This document shows, piece by piece, positions 1 to 6,285 of a DNA stretch of 6,657 nt; within the stretch, counting starts at the first letter, position 1, and every line of letters starts with the position of its first letter. The notes beneath the pieces were generated by a model, which had not been told where the DNA came from, did no database searches, and worked only from the letters and a program-made list of their open reading frames with translations. Location of the stretch: assembly GCA_007123395.1 (NCBI GenBank), contig SKLD01000540.1:1-6657 (forward strand), in the 5' to 3' direction. The DNA is from Opitutales bacterium (GTDB taxonomy: Bacteria; Verrucomicrobiota; Verrucomicrobiia; Opitutales; Oceanipulchritudinaceae). A program made the translations under genes and the position numbers.

Positions 1-1667
1 GTGACCGTTTCGGCCGTCACCCGGAGCGGATCATTTTCTCCCAGGAGAACATAGCCAATGTCCCGATGCCACACCCAGTCCAAGTCGGTTGCCTCGGTCT
101 CAAAGGGAAGTTCGGCAACGAACGGTTCACCTTCTCCGGCTAACCAGATCCCACCGCCGTAGCGGGTTTGGTTGAGAGTGGTAAAAACCGGCTCCGTGTG
201 TTGCTGGTTACCCACGCTAATACCCGTGCCCAATGCCACAACACCCTCGTCAATGAGGAACCAGCTCTTCCATCCGGTCATGCTCATGTGCTGAAGCCGC
301 ATCGCCGCGAGGCCCGTGAGGCCACCGGTGACGCTGTTGGCAAAGGGATTGGCACCCCGCTCGCCCATAAATGACTGGGGTCGCAGGTTGCTCACTTGCC
401 GCGCCGTCAATCCGGGTAGGCGCGCATAGTGCCAAATCGGTGCCAGCGTCGCGTACTCATCGCCGTGGACCAGTGAGAACTGAATCCCGTCACCAAAATA
501 CAGATGCTGAATTCCCTCGTTGTTCAACATCTCGTTCCGGTTTGTCCGGTTGGAAATCATACGCACGGATGTGTAGTAATCTCTCCGAATGTGGGTCAAA
601 AAATCGCTGTAGTAAAAGCTCTTGGTTCCAGACACTTCCTGCGTCGGGTGCGGCCCGTTGCGGATTCGTTGGAGCAAAAGCTCAAGCCGCTCCGGATACC
701 GCGGATCCAGTTCAAGAACCGTCTCGATGATTCCGGTGTATCCGTTTGCGAGGGCCTGCCCGGCTGGTCGACTGACGGCCCGCCCCGCGGCATTGAAGTC
801 AAACCATGAGCCGTAGGTCATTCGCTTGACGCCCTCGAGCAACTGCCACTCAAGGAGATCAAGTAACTCGCGCCCAAGATCCCATTCAGTGCCCCACAGC
901 AAGGAAATCGCGCGTGAAGCGGAAAGAGCCATTTCTCGCCCGTAGGTGGCATTGTGCAACTGCGGCCCGTGACCAAACATGGTTCCGTCCGGGCGCCAAC
1001 CATCCCGGTTGTTCGCACGCCCTAACATAGGCAAGGCAACAAGGAAGGTGTTGTTGATCACCCGGTCCATCTGAGCGGCGTCGCGGTCCATGATCGCGCC
1101 GACGAGGGCCCGGTACCCCATGTCCGAAAGATTCGCCCCAAATCCATGCGGATTCGACTGGGAGTAATTGTATACCCGTGTGTGGTAGGCGATCAACTTG
1201 TCATAGACGTCACGGTGCGGTTCGCGCAGATGCTCCGCCGTCAATGCAGTAATAGGAATAAGGCGTCCCGGAAACCCGATGTAGGTCCACCACCAGTTGG
1301 GGTCACGGTAGTCCGTTGTCAGCCAATAATCGAGCGAACTAACCAAGTCGGCGAAGAGGTCCGGATCGTTTTGCATGCGCCCGGCGGCATGCGCCCGAGC
1401 GAACATGGCAACCCGTTCCAAATGCTCCTGAAACGCATCAAGCCGATTGGCGTTATAATTGATGTCGGAGAAGGTTCCATTCGCCTGCAACGCGTTCCGA
1501 AGCGGCGTTATCAACGCAGGATTTACCGGGGTAAAATATCTGGAATGGAGTCGGCCTTGCAACTCATCAAAACTCTCCTCCTCCGCGGGTTGCGAAATCG
1601 CCGCGGGTGCCAGAAAAAGGCATGCGAGCCATGCCAGCGCAATCGATTGGAATCGTATCTTTTTCAT
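1..1667 (-). CDS. Polysaccharide lyase family 8 protein, partial (C-terminus beyond left edge)
   Basis: Predicted secreted PL8 lyase of the hyaluronate/chondroitin AC/xanthan lyase type, cleaving a uronic-acid polysaccharide by beta-elimination. The frame is open from ATG 1667 to the left edge with no stop (555 complete residues). Residues 1-25 form a signal peptide: MKK, a hydrophobic core, then AAISQ. The alpha/alpha-toroid domain follows, with the aromatic patch NWWW at 124-127, GANLSD with catalytic-type Asn179, GHGPQLHNATYG with His233 and Tyr242, and GRAVSR with Arg296 and Arg300. The central beta domain begins with SNRTNRNE and Glu384, then GDG and PGLTARQ. The order and spacing closely match what I recall for Arthrobacter chondroitin AC lyase (Asn183, His233, Tyr242, Arg292). 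It aligns along its whole visible length with the 813-residue lyase upstream; the edge falls at about that protein's residue 558, so roughly 170-255 residues are missing. It starts 32 bases after that gene, so co-transcription is likely. No Shine-Dalgarno is visible before the ATG. PL8 membership is secure; the substrate is not. Confidence 0.93.
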   Translation of the reverse strand, partial: MKKIRFQSIALAWLACLFLAPAAISQPAEEESFDELQGRLHSRYFTPVNPALITPLRNALQANGTFSDINYNANRLDAFQEHLERVAMFARAHAAGRMQNDPDLFADLVSSLDYWLTTDYRDPNWWWTYIGFPGRLIPITALTAEHLREPHRDVYDKLIAYHTRVYNYSQSNPHGFGANLSDMGYRALVGAIMDRDAAQMDRVINNTFLVALPMLGRANNRDGWRPDGTMFGHGPQLHNATYGREMALSASRAISLLWGTEWDLGRELLDLLEWQLLEGVKRMTYGSWFDFNAAGRAVSRPAGQALANGYTGIIETVLELDPRYPERLELLLQRIRNGPHPTQEVSGTKSFYYSDFLTHIRRDYYTSVRMISNRTNRNEMLNNEGIQHLYFGDGIQFSLVHGDEYATLAPIWHYARLPGLTARQVSNLRPQSFMGERGANPFANSVTGGLTGLAAMRLQHMSMTGWKSWFLIDEGVVALGTGISVGNQQHTEPVFTTLNQTRYGGGIWLAGEGEPFVAELPFETEATDLDWVWHRDIGYVLLGENDPLRVTAETV

Positions 1668-1670
1668 TTT

Positions 1671-1685
1671 AGGTATCAGGGTATC
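1671..1685 (-). promoter_or_regulatory. 15-base leader motif before the left-edge lyase
   Basis: On the minus strand GATACCCTGATACCT lies three bases before ATG 1667. It matches 12 of 15 positions of the motif before the 813-residue lyase (4149-4163). It occupies the place where a ribosome binding site would be expected but does not resemble AGGAGG. It could be a translational or regulatory element, or a relic of the gene duplication. Confidence 0.35.
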
Positions 1686-1699
1686 TTTTGAATATCGGG

Positions 1700-4141
1700 T
1701 CACTTCCACTGGATCCACACCTCCGCTTGCAGATCGTATGCCCACGCGGGTAGATCGCTCCGGGTCCAAAGCCATGTTTCGCGCCGTGGATCGTAGACGA
1801 AAATATCATCGGCATCGTCCGAGCGCATCAGCACCCACCCCAAATCAGCATGGTAGGCCCATCCGCCGTCCCCCGGTTTGTACGGCCCCCACCGGTCCGC
1901 CCGCATCCACCCCTCGGGCGACACTTCCGTCTCCGCGAACGAATACAGCGGATAATCAGGTATGGGTGCCGAAACGCGCACCGCCGCACCGGTGTGATCT
2001 CCCTGCGGAAGATCGAGATCAAATTGGTAGGGGTCTTCACCCAAACGCTCGAAGCCGCTGCCACCCATGCTCCAGCCCGTCACTGTGACGGTGAGCGTCT
2101 CCGCCGCCTGTTCCGGATCCGCCGCCATGAGAGACCACTCTCCAAGGGTTTCGCTCACCATGACCAAGGCCGGACCGTCCACAGAAATGGAACGGCGCTC
2201 ATCGACTACCAATTCACCCGCTTCCCAAAAGGCGGCGTAGATGGTTCCACACCGGACCTCCTCGACCGCGTGAACCATGCTGTCGCGCGAGAGGATTTCA
2301 ACCGGGGGCTGATCCAAAACAGCATGGGCGCCTGCGGGCGAAACCCATGGTGAAATCATGTAGGCGTATCCTGCATCCTGCGGAATGCTGCCGTGATCCA
2401 GATACAGGGAAAACATATCTCCAGTGACCTCGCCCTCTGACACCCCGACTTCCGACCAATTGGCGGAGACCGTGCTTGCCTTCACGCGGATTGTCCCGTT
2501 TTCCGGGAAAAAATAATACCCGATTCCCCGGTGCCAGACAACGGCCTCGCCCTCCAGATCCCGTTCAAAAGGCAATGCCACCTCTTCCCCGTCTTCACCG
2601 GCTGGAACAATCCAGACGCCACCCTCATACTGCGTTTGGTTGACCGATGTGAAGACGTCATCACGGAGACTGGGGTGAACGACGCCAATGCCACTGCCGA
2701 GCGCAGCGGTCCCCCCACGTGTGAGAAACCACGACTTCCGGCCCCGCATCCCGTCGAAATCCTTCACCATCGCGGCGAGCCCGCGGTTCCCGTTCGTGAG
2801 GCTTCCCGCATAGGAGGCGCGGCCGCGCTCTCCCCAGATGTTGTTCGGGCGGAGATTGGAAACCTGGCGGGCGGTCACGCCCGGTATTCGGGCGTAGTCC
2901 CAGAGAACCGGTGCGGTGTCGTATTCATCTCCATGGATAAGCGTAAGATGCACCCCATCGCCGAAATAGCGGTTTTTCCGACCCTCATCGTTTCCCATTT
3001 CATTGCGGATCGTTCGGTTCGAGACCATCCTGACCGACGTATAGGCATTTCGCTGCACACGTGTGAGGAAATCACTACGGTAAAAGGCCTGCGCGCCGTG
3101 GAAGGTGTTTCCGGGCGTCGGGCCTCCGTTGAGGACACGCTCCCGGAATGCCTGCAAAGCCTCCGGGCGCGACGGATCCATTTCCAGGATGAAAGGAACG
3201 ATGTTGGCAAACCCGGACGCGAAGCGCGGAGACGACGGGCGCGAAATGCCCCGCCCCGTGGCGTTGTAGTCGAACCAATTGCCATAGGTCATGCGCTGAA
3301 CGCCCTCAAGAAGCTGCCATTGGAGTAACTCCACCACCTCTTCACCCAAATCGAACGCGGTGCCAAAGAGGAGACGCACGGCACGTGTCGCGGAATTCAT
3401 CAAGGCATATCCATACGTTGCATTGTGCAACTGCGGACCGTGCGCGTGCATGGAGGCATCGACCTGCCAACCCTCGAATTCGTCGTCTTTACCGAGAACT
3501 CGAATGGCCGGATCGAAGCTTTCCGCGATGAGCGCCCGCACCCACGCTTCGTCCTCATCGACCACGGCACCGAGGAGAGAGAAATAGCCCATGTCGGAAA
3601 GATTCGCGCCCCCGCCCATGGGGTTCCCCCGCAGGTAGTCGAGCACCCGCCGGTGATAGGCAATCAAGAGCGTGTAGACTTCCGGAAAATCGGCACGCAG
3701 ATCTCTCCCGGCGATAGGAGTAACACGGGCGAGGCGGGCCGGGAAGCCGATATACGTATGCCACCAATTTGGATCACGATAATCCTCACGCAGCCACCAT
3801 TCCAAGGCCACTGCGCCCGCTGCGAAAATATCGGCATCACCATGGTAAACCGTTCCGCTGCGGTAATAAGCGGTAAAGAGGAGGCTGACCCGCGACAGGT
3901 GATCCCGAAAATCCGCCAAGGGCGTATCCTCATAGTCAAGGTCGGTGAACTGTCCGTCTTCGTCCATGACGGACAACACCTGCCCGACCTCGGCGGCGGG
4001 AGGCCCGGCATCGAGGTAGCGATCAAAGAGACGATCCTGCAACGTTTGCCAAGTGGAAGGAGAGGTCGCTCCATGCAGCGGTCCTTGCAAGGAGACGCAA
4101 ATCAAGGCGGCAACAATGCCACTAAGGACGCGGAGGGTCAT
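1700..4141 (-). CDS. Polysaccharide lyase family 8 protein, complete (813 aa), with Trp/Tyr-rich C-terminal tail
   Basis: Complete secreted PL8 lyase. Residues 1-25 are a signal peptide (MTLRVLSGIVAALICV, then LHGA before TSPS). Residues about 30-340 are the alpha/alpha toroid: aromatic patch NWW at 125-127, GANLSD with Asn180, HAHGPQLHNATYG with His234 and Tyr243, and GRGISR with Arg297 and Arg301. These are the Asn/His/Tyr/Arg catalytic set of PL8. Residues about 350-640 form the central beta domain, with SNRT, EMGNDEG, GDGVHLTLIHGDEY and IPGVTARQ (family pattern PGTT), then VVWHRGIGYYF and DHGSIPQDAGYAYMISP. The C-terminal beta domain ends near residue 725 (CGTIYAAFW, DPEQ). Residues about 741-813 are an extra aromatic-rich tail, absent from the lyase at the right edge. 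The length is near the usual PL8 size plus this tail. ATG 4141 is chosen because it directly precedes the signal peptide; no Shine-Dalgarno is visible. Hyaluronan, chondroitin, xanthan or a marine glycan are all possible substrates. Confidence 0.95.
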   Translation of the reverse strand: MTLRVLSGIVAALICVSLQGPLHGATSPSTWQTLQDRLFDRYLDAGPPAAEVGQVLSVMDEDGQFTDLDYEDTPLADFRDHLSRVSLLFTAYYRSGTVYHGDADIFAAGAVALEWWLREDYRDPNWWHTYIGFPARLARVTPIAGRDLRADFPEVYTLLIAYHRRVLDYLRGNPMGGGANLSDMGYFSLLGAVVDEDEAWVRALIAESFDPAIRVLGKDDEFEGWQVDASMHAHGPQLHNATYGYALMNSATRAVRLLFGTAFDLGEEVVELLQWQLLEGVQRMTYGNWFDYNATGRGISRPSSPRFASGFANIVPFILEMDPSRPEALQAFRERVLNGGPTPGNTFHGAQAFYRSDFLTRVQRNAYTSVRMVSNRTIRNEMGNDEGRKNRYFGDGVHLTLIHGDEYDTAPVLWDYARIPGVTARQVSNLRPNNIWGERGRASYAGSLTNGNRGLAAMVKDFDGMRGRKSWFLTRGGTAALGSGIGVVHPSLRDDVFTSVNQTQYEGGVWIVPAGEDGEEVALPFERDLEGEAVVWHRGIGYYFFPENGTIRVKASTVSANWSEVGVSEGEVTGDMFSLYLDHGSIPQDAGYAYMISPWVSPAGAHAVLDQPPVEILSRDSMVHAVEEVRCGTIYAAFWEAGELVVDERRSISVDGPALVMVSETLGEWSLMAADPEQAAETLTVTVTGWSMGGSGFERLGEDPYQFDLDLPQGDHTGAAVRVSAPIPDYPLYSFAETEVSPEGWMRADRWGPYKPGDGGWAYHADLGWVLMRSDDADDIFVYDPRRETWLWTRSDLPAWAYDLQAEVWIQWK
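1703..1921 (-). other. Trp/Tyr-rich C-terminal module of the 813-residue lyase (residues about 741-813)
   Basis: After the PL8 C-terminal beta domain, the protein continues for about 73 residues dense in aromatic pairs: GWMRADRWGPY, GGWAYHADLGWVLM, DDIFVYDPRRETWLWT, then LPAWAYDL and VWIQWK at the extreme C-terminus. I recall similar tails (GW.Y....GW....... .W.Y....GWLWT....YP..Y......W) at the C-termini of many secreted Verrucomicrobiota proteins, without a firm family name. Position and composition suggest an attachment, sorting or glycan-contact module; the function is inferred only. The homologous lyase at the right edge lacks it. Confidence 0.6.
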
Positions 4142-4148
4142 CGAATTC

Positions 4149-4163
4149 AGGTGTCAGGATACC
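4149..4163 (-). promoter_or_regulatory. 15-base leader motif before the 813-residue lyase
   Basis: On the minus strand GGTATCCTGACACCT lies seven bases before ATG 4141, and is the counterpart of the 1671-1685 motif (12 of 15 identical). On the plus strand it reads as an imperfect inverted pair, AGGT....ACCT. No Shine-Dalgarno is visible here, whereas both PEP-CTERM genes have AAGGAA-type sites. Confidence 0.35.
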
Positions 4164-4171
4164 TATAGAGT

Positions 4172-4200
4172 ATAAAAGCAAAAGAGCCGCTGGGCGTCAA
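4172..4200 (-). promoter_or_regulatory. Candidate sigma70-type promoter for the lyase pair
   Basis: TTGACG at 4200-4195 matches five of six bases of the -35 consensus. Seventeen bases later TTTTAT (4177-4172) is a weak -10; the better-matching TATACT (4174-4169) would need a 20-base spacer. It lies immediately downstream of the GC-rich hairpin that ends the preceding gene and about 30 bases before ATG 4141. Consensus match only; no transcript evidence. Confidence 0.4.
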
Positions 4201-4201
4201 G

Positions 4202-4237
4202 GGGGCGCGGACAGGGAATCAATCCCGTCCGCGCCCC
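4202..4237 (-). terminator. Strong GC-rich hairpin after the second PEP-CTERM gene
   Basis: The arms 4202-4216 and 4224-4237 pair over 14 base pairs, with one bulged A at 4213 and a seven-base loop (4217-4223). The hairpin lies 27 bases after the stop codon of the gene ending at 4265. No T-run follows on either strand, so it is not a canonical intrinsic terminator; it may act as an RNA 3'-end stabiliser or a terminator without a U-tract. It separates the PEP-CTERM genes from the lyase pair. Confidence 0.7.
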
Positions 4238-4264
4238 GAAAACTTGCGTGGAGCCCGGACCTAC

Positions 4265-5134
4265 TCAGGCCCCTCGCGCCCGCCGCCGCGCCAAGGCCAA
4301 CGCCAGCACACCAAGCCCAAGGAGAGCGGCATAGGTGGAAGGCTCCGGTATGACGGTGAACGCAAGGTCATCGATGTAGACGACATTCTGGTTCGCGAGC
4401 GTCGAACTGAAGTTACGGAAGACGAGCGAAATGCTGTCGGATGGGTCCCCGAAAGAGGAATTCAGGACGACCGTGCCTGTGAGGGTATCGGAGCCCAGAT
4501 CCCGCATCCAAAAGCCGATCTGTTTGTTGTCGAGCATCAGCATGCTCCCGTCCGGCGCCGGCACCGTTTCCGCCGCACCGGTCCAGTTCATGTAATAGAT
4601 GATCTCGTAGTTCTGTCCTTTGCTGTAGGCGGGAAGATCCCCGGACGCCACGGCGGTGTTTGCGCCCAGCGTCACCGCGCCGTCGCGGAAGGACAGGGCA
4701 AACATCCCCGCGCCCGCGTTCAATTCCGGTTGCCACGGATTGGCACCCGTGCCCACGCCAATGTGCGTGCCCCAGGAGTTCGGTGTCGTTTCATGGAACT
4801 TGAAGGAGATGCCAAGCACAGTGTCGAGGTAGGCCGATGAGGGTGCTCCCGTGACAATCGCCCGCGCGCTGTAATTGGTTCCGTCAAACAGGGATACCCC
4901 GTCTCCCCCGAACTGGAGGTATTGGTTGTTTGGCCCAAACGGAGCCACGTCGGAACTGTCGCGCACAATGGCGGCGGGAAAGTTCCCGCGGAACCCCGCT
5001 ACATCACTTGGATTGGCCGCCGTTGTCGCGCCCACGAAATCGGATTCAAAGTCCGTTGCGAAGATTTGCGACTGGCCTGCCAAGCCAAGGGGCAGGAGCA
5101 GCGCAAACGAAGTGCAGATGATCATTGTTTTCAT
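4265..5134 (-). CDS. PEP-CTERM sorting-signal protein (289 aa), putative jelly-roll surface protein
   Basis: Secreted protein of unknown function with an exosortase sorting tail. Residues 1-20 are a signal peptide (MKTMIICTSFALLLPLGLAG). Residues about 24-260 are rich in Gly, Ser, Thr and beta-formers, beginning FATDFESDFVGATTAA and ending VVYIDDLAF, a strand order typical of LamG/concanavalin-like jelly rolls; that fold assignment is inference. The tail VIPEPSTYAALLGLG has the PEP motif at 263-265, a hydrophobic helix to about 282 and the basic cluster RRRAR at 283-287. In known systems an exosortase cleaves at this tail and attaches the protein to the envelope or matrix. It is clearly homologous to the gene just upstream (RDSS.VAPFGP.NQYL.F, LVFRNFS). 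ATG 5134 is preferred over an in-frame TTG at 5170 because it gives a normal signal peptide and is preceded by AAAGGAAAAA about 11 bases away. No catalytic motif was recognised. Confidence 0.9.
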   Translation of the reverse strand: MKTMIICTSFALLLPLGLAGQSQIFATDFESDFVGATTAANPSDVAGFRGNFPAAIVRDSSDVAPFGPNNQYLQFGGDGVSLFDGTNYSARAIVTGAPSSAYLDTVLGISFKFHETTPNSWGTHIGVGTGANPWQPELNAGAGMFALSFRDGAVTLGANTAVASGDLPAYSKGQNYEIIYYMNWTGAAETVPAPDGSMLMLDNKQIGFWMRDLGSDTLTGTVVLNSSFGDPSDSISLVFRNFSSTLANQNVVYIDDLAFTVIPEPSTYAALLGLGVLALALARRRARGA

Positions 5135-5188
5135 CAGTTTATTTTTCCTTTTTTTGGAGTTGAAGTTCAAATTAATACGGAAGATGGC

Positions 5189-5220
5189 CGGCGGTATTCG
5201 TCAGAATGGTTTCGCCGCCG
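5189..5220 (-). other. Bipartite inverted repeat between the two PEP-CTERM genes
   Basis: CGGCGG (5189-5194) pairs with CCGCCG (5215-5220), and inside it ATTC (5196-5199) pairs with GAAT (5204-5207) over a four-base loop; the internal loop is asymmetric (one versus seven bases). It lies 18 bases after the stop of the upstream gene. No T-run follows, so it could be a weak attenuator, a processing site or chance pairing in GC-rich sequence. Confidence 0.3.
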
Positions 5221-5238
5221 TCCACCCTCGGGAATTGA

Positions 5239-6069
5239 CTAACGATCCGCGCGGGCGCTCAAACGCCGACGCACGAGCAGAAGTGACAAGGCCGCCAGAC
5301 CAAAGATCGCCGCATAGGTCGTCGGCTCGGGGATGACGGACAGATTGTCATAATATGCGATGGTCTCATCGCCGGAGAAGTTGCGAAAGACAAGACCGAT
5401 GTGAGTATTCACCGTCCCTGAGGAGGCAAGCACGGCAATATTGGAGAAATTCCCGGTTGCCAACTCCTGCATGCCGAATGCCGCCTGCATGGGCTCCAAG
5501 CTCACTGAATTGCCGTCCAGCGTTGATACCACCTGGTCCTCCGATGTTAAATTGAATATATACTGTACACGGTATGCTGTTTCCACGCTGTAACCGCCAA
5601 TCGATCCGGAAACCACACTTGTGTTCGCATCAATGTTTACTGTCTGGTCGCTGGTGCGGAAACGAATTGAAAACAAGCTTCCAGGAGCATTTAAATCCGG
5701 AGTGTCGGGAAACTCTCCGGTGCCAAGCCCAAAACGAGTTCCAAAACCGGCTGTCCCGGTGCCTGCATCAAAAAAATCGACGGACACTTCGACAAGGGCA
5801 CCGGCAAAGTCAGAAACGGTAGCCGCGGAGACGATAGCCCGTGAGTTCACTCCTGAGAACTCCAAGTATTGGTTGTCAGGTCCGAAAGGCGCGACGGTCG
5901 AGCTGTCGCGGACAATTCCTCCGGGACGATCCGCGAAGAACCCTCCGACTTGGCCCGCCGCCGTGGTCGCGCCCACCGCGTCCAATTCGAAGTCTGTGAA
6001 AAAAATCGATGCCGACGCCGTCAGCGGGGCAACGATGCAAGTAATACCGAGTAGTTTCCATGCTGTCAT
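5239..6069 (-). CDS. PEP-CTERM sorting-signal protein (276 aa), paralogue of the next gene
   Basis: Second secreted PEP-CTERM protein of unknown function. Residues 1-20 are a signal peptide (MTAWKLLGITCIVAPLTASA). The mature part starts IFFTDFELDAVGATTAAG and shares with its neighbour RDSSTVAPFGPDNQYLEF, a GT.FGLGTG segment, a FSIRFR strand followed by D/GANT, and LVFRNFS. It ends with IAYYDNLSV, a strand common at the end of jelly-roll domains. The tail has PEP at 247-249, TYAAIFGLAALSLLLV as the membrane helix and RRR at 267-269. The start is well supported: AAGGA at 6080-6076 is six bases before ATG 6069. The downstream paralogue starts 104 bases after the stop, so the two are probably co-transcribed. 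A glycan-binding or matrix role is possible from the lyase context but not shown. Confidence 0.9.
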   Translation of the reverse strand: MTAWKLLGITCIVAPLTASASIFFTDFELDAVGATTAAGQVGGFFADRPGGIVRDSSTVAPFGPDNQYLEFSGVNSRAIVSAATVSDFAGALVEVSVDFFDAGTGTAGFGTRFGLGTGEFPDTPDLNAPGSLFSIRFRTSDQTVNIDANTSVVSGSIGGYSVETAYRVQYIFNLTSEDQVVSTLDGNSVSLEPMQAAFGMQELATGNFSNIAVLASSGTVNTHIGLVFRNFSGDETIAYYDNLSVIPEPTTYAAIFGLAALSLLLVRRRLSARADR

Positions 6070-6285
6070 GATGATTCCTTTGGTTAATTTTCCTTCAAGA
6101 ACAACAATAGTGACACAAACGGGGAGCGCAAGGCAAGCGCGAAATGATCACTTTTGGTAATTTTCTGATTTTTCCTTCAATTCCAACGCGGACCGTCACC
6201 TTTGTGACCGGATGCGACAATCCATAGACCTCCCGAGAGGCCAAGCGGGCACAGAGCATGAGCAATTCAGTGTCCACTGCATGAT
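6070..6285 (-). other. Intergenic leader between the right-edge lyase and the first PEP-CTERM gene
   Basis: This gap holds no credible gene. On the minus strand it contains, in order, a six-base-pair hairpin (6227-6242), a short inverted repeat GTCAC-CTTT-GTGAC (near 6195-6208), an A-rich segment starting TTGAAGGAAAA (6180-6151), and a related segment TTGAAGGAAAATTAACC (6098-6082) running into the Shine-Dalgarno. Weak promoter-like boxes TTGCGC (6131-6126) and TATTGT (6109-6104), 16 bases apart, could start a separate transcript for the PEP-CTERM pair, but the match is poor. Confidence 0.4.
6227..6242 (-). terminator. Small hairpin downstream of the right-edge lyase
   Basis: On the minus strand GGCCTC-TCGG-GAGGTC forms a six-base-pair stem (one G-T pair) with a tetraloop, 43 bases after the lyase stop codon. 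No T-run follows, so it is at best a weak terminator or 3'-end structure. Confidence 0.3.

Noticed and set aside
1146..1691. Plus-strand open frame of 181 codons overlapping the left-edge lyase
   Set aside because: It lies antisense to a lyase frame with unbroken PL8 homology; its translation shows no recognisable domain and is Arg/Pro-rich, as expected for a shadow of GC-rich coding sequence.
1668..1699. Possible terminator between the two tandem lyases
   Set aside because: The 32-base gap contains no stable stem and no T-run, so read-through into the downstream lyase is more likely.
2531..3328. Plus-strand open frame of 265 codons inside the 813-residue lyase
   Set aside because: It is antisense to the conserved PL8 central and toroid domains, with no ribosome site or domain recognised.
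3425..4168. Plus-strand open frame of 247 codons overlapping the start of the 813-residue lyase
   Set aside because: Antisense shadow; the minus frame has a signal peptide and catalytic motifs, while this one has neither.
5135..5170. Twelve-residue N-terminal extension of the second PEP-CTERM protein, from an in-frame TTG
   Set aside because: It would start at a rare codon without a ribosome site and place a Lys/Arg-rich stretch before an otherwise normal signal peptide; ATG 5134 fits better.
6192..6212. Inverted repeat GTCAC-CTTT-GTGAC as an operator
   Set aside because: The paired arms are only five bases and do not match the CRP spacing (TGTGA-N6-TCACA); this is expected by chance at this length.
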